From contig RXOD01005366.1 in assembly GCA_005223375.1 (NCBI GenBank), positions 1 through 14,508 of the forward strand: a stretch of DNA of 14,508 nt. Reading direction: 5' to 3'. Positions 14,284 through 14,508 of this stretch are shown here, one piece after another (the stretch's first letter is position 1; each line of letters starts with the position of its first letter). Position numbers and translations under genes: made by a program. This DNA is from Amoebophrya sp. AT5.2 (lineage: Eukaryota > Sar > Dinophyceae > Syndiniales > Amoebophryaceae). The notes under the pieces were generated by a model. It was not told the DNA's origin. It made no database searches and worked only from the letters and a program-made list of their open reading frames with translations.

Positions 14284-14508
14284 ATGGCAGCTGGCATAGG
14301 CGGCGGTATGTGGGACGGCCTTTTTAGCGATAGCGAGGACGAACTGAACCCCTATCCAACAGGTGACAACGTACCTGGGAGATTCTACAACCGCAGACTC
14401 GGGATCCTAGCTAAGTGCTTCTTCGCAATAGAAGTTGAAATTGAAGACAGGAAACGAGGCACAACGACAGTCCGAACCAGAATAATAATTAGAGCTTGTC
14501 CATTAATG
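14284..14508 (+). CDS. Small-protein array member F (3' end beyond the window)
   Basis: Seventy-five codons open from the ATG at 14284 to the last base. It repeats the long-form layout: Gly-rich start, acidic FSDSEDELNPYP (compare FESDEEWPYP in B), VPGRFY, then IEVEIED and VRTRIIIRA as the two strands. The G-x6-P helix would lie beyond the edge. It shows the array is not finished here. The ATG follows CAAAG directly. Function unknown. Confidence 0.68.
   Translation, partial: MAAGIGGGMWDGLFSDSEDELNPYPTGDNVPGRFYNRRLGILAKCFFAIEVEIEDRKRGTTTVRTRIIIRACPLM

Noticed and set aside
12755..14290. Bacterial-style operon with Shine-Dalgarno sites
   Set aside because: The close spacing suggested it, but no consistent AGGAGG-like motif lies 5-10 bases before the ATGs. 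Three starts instead follow AG directly.

Overview
The window reads as nuclear DNA of a flagellated protist, most likely an alveolate of the dinoflagellate lineage. A parasitic Syndiniales-type dinoflagellate such as Amoebophrya is my best guess. The reasons are two intron-split eukaryotic genes, small introns loaded with palindromes and duplicated ends (as in the introner elements reported from Amoebophrya), and a ciliary family member (OSCP1). The taxonomic call is inference.

Layout. (1) 1-563, minus strand: the 5' part of an unrecognised gene that runs off the window edge, with a poly-Asp tract encoded by an ATC/GAT microsatellite. (2) 564-3200: no convincing gene. From about 1250 to 2700 it is a GC-rich field of foldback repeats. 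It includes a second, inverted copy of an element that also sits in a CK1 intron, and a decayed antisense copy of the 3' end of the CK1 gene. (3) 3204-5881, plus strand: a five-exon OSCP1/NOR1-family gene. (4) 5882-7780: intergenic, with hairpins only. (5) 7781-10679, plus strand: a complete six-exon casein kinase 1 gene (337 codons after splicing). All five introns are GT-AG. Intron 4 is a 1 kb composite holding a perfect 37-bp palindrome, duplicated flanks, a vestigial copy of the start of exon 5 and the GC-rich element. (6) 10680-11440: intergenic low-complexity sequence.

(7) 11441-14508 looks different from the rest. About 600 bp carries a series of perfect or near-perfect stem-loops with unrelated stems but nearly always a five-base loop, most often ACGTA. 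After roughly 700 bp of further folded sequence comes a tight same-strand run of six small intronless ORFs with gaps of 11-65 bp or a 13-bp overlap. Five of the six appear to be diverged paralogues. The long versions have an acidic head, a [VL]PGx[FY]Y motif, a beta-hairpin-like segment and a G-x6-P helix segment. The odd one out is a small Cys-rich, lysine-rich protein. I recognise no known family. The ORFs end at the window edge, so the array probably continues.

OSCP1 and CK1 are ordinary conserved host genes placed in tandem, with no sign of co-function beyond proximity. The candidate undescribed system is the hairpin-leader plus paralogue array at the right end. It could be an integrated virus-like or plasmid-like element, a compact polycistronic host locus, or a foreign sequence joined during assembly. 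Sequence alone cannot decide among these.
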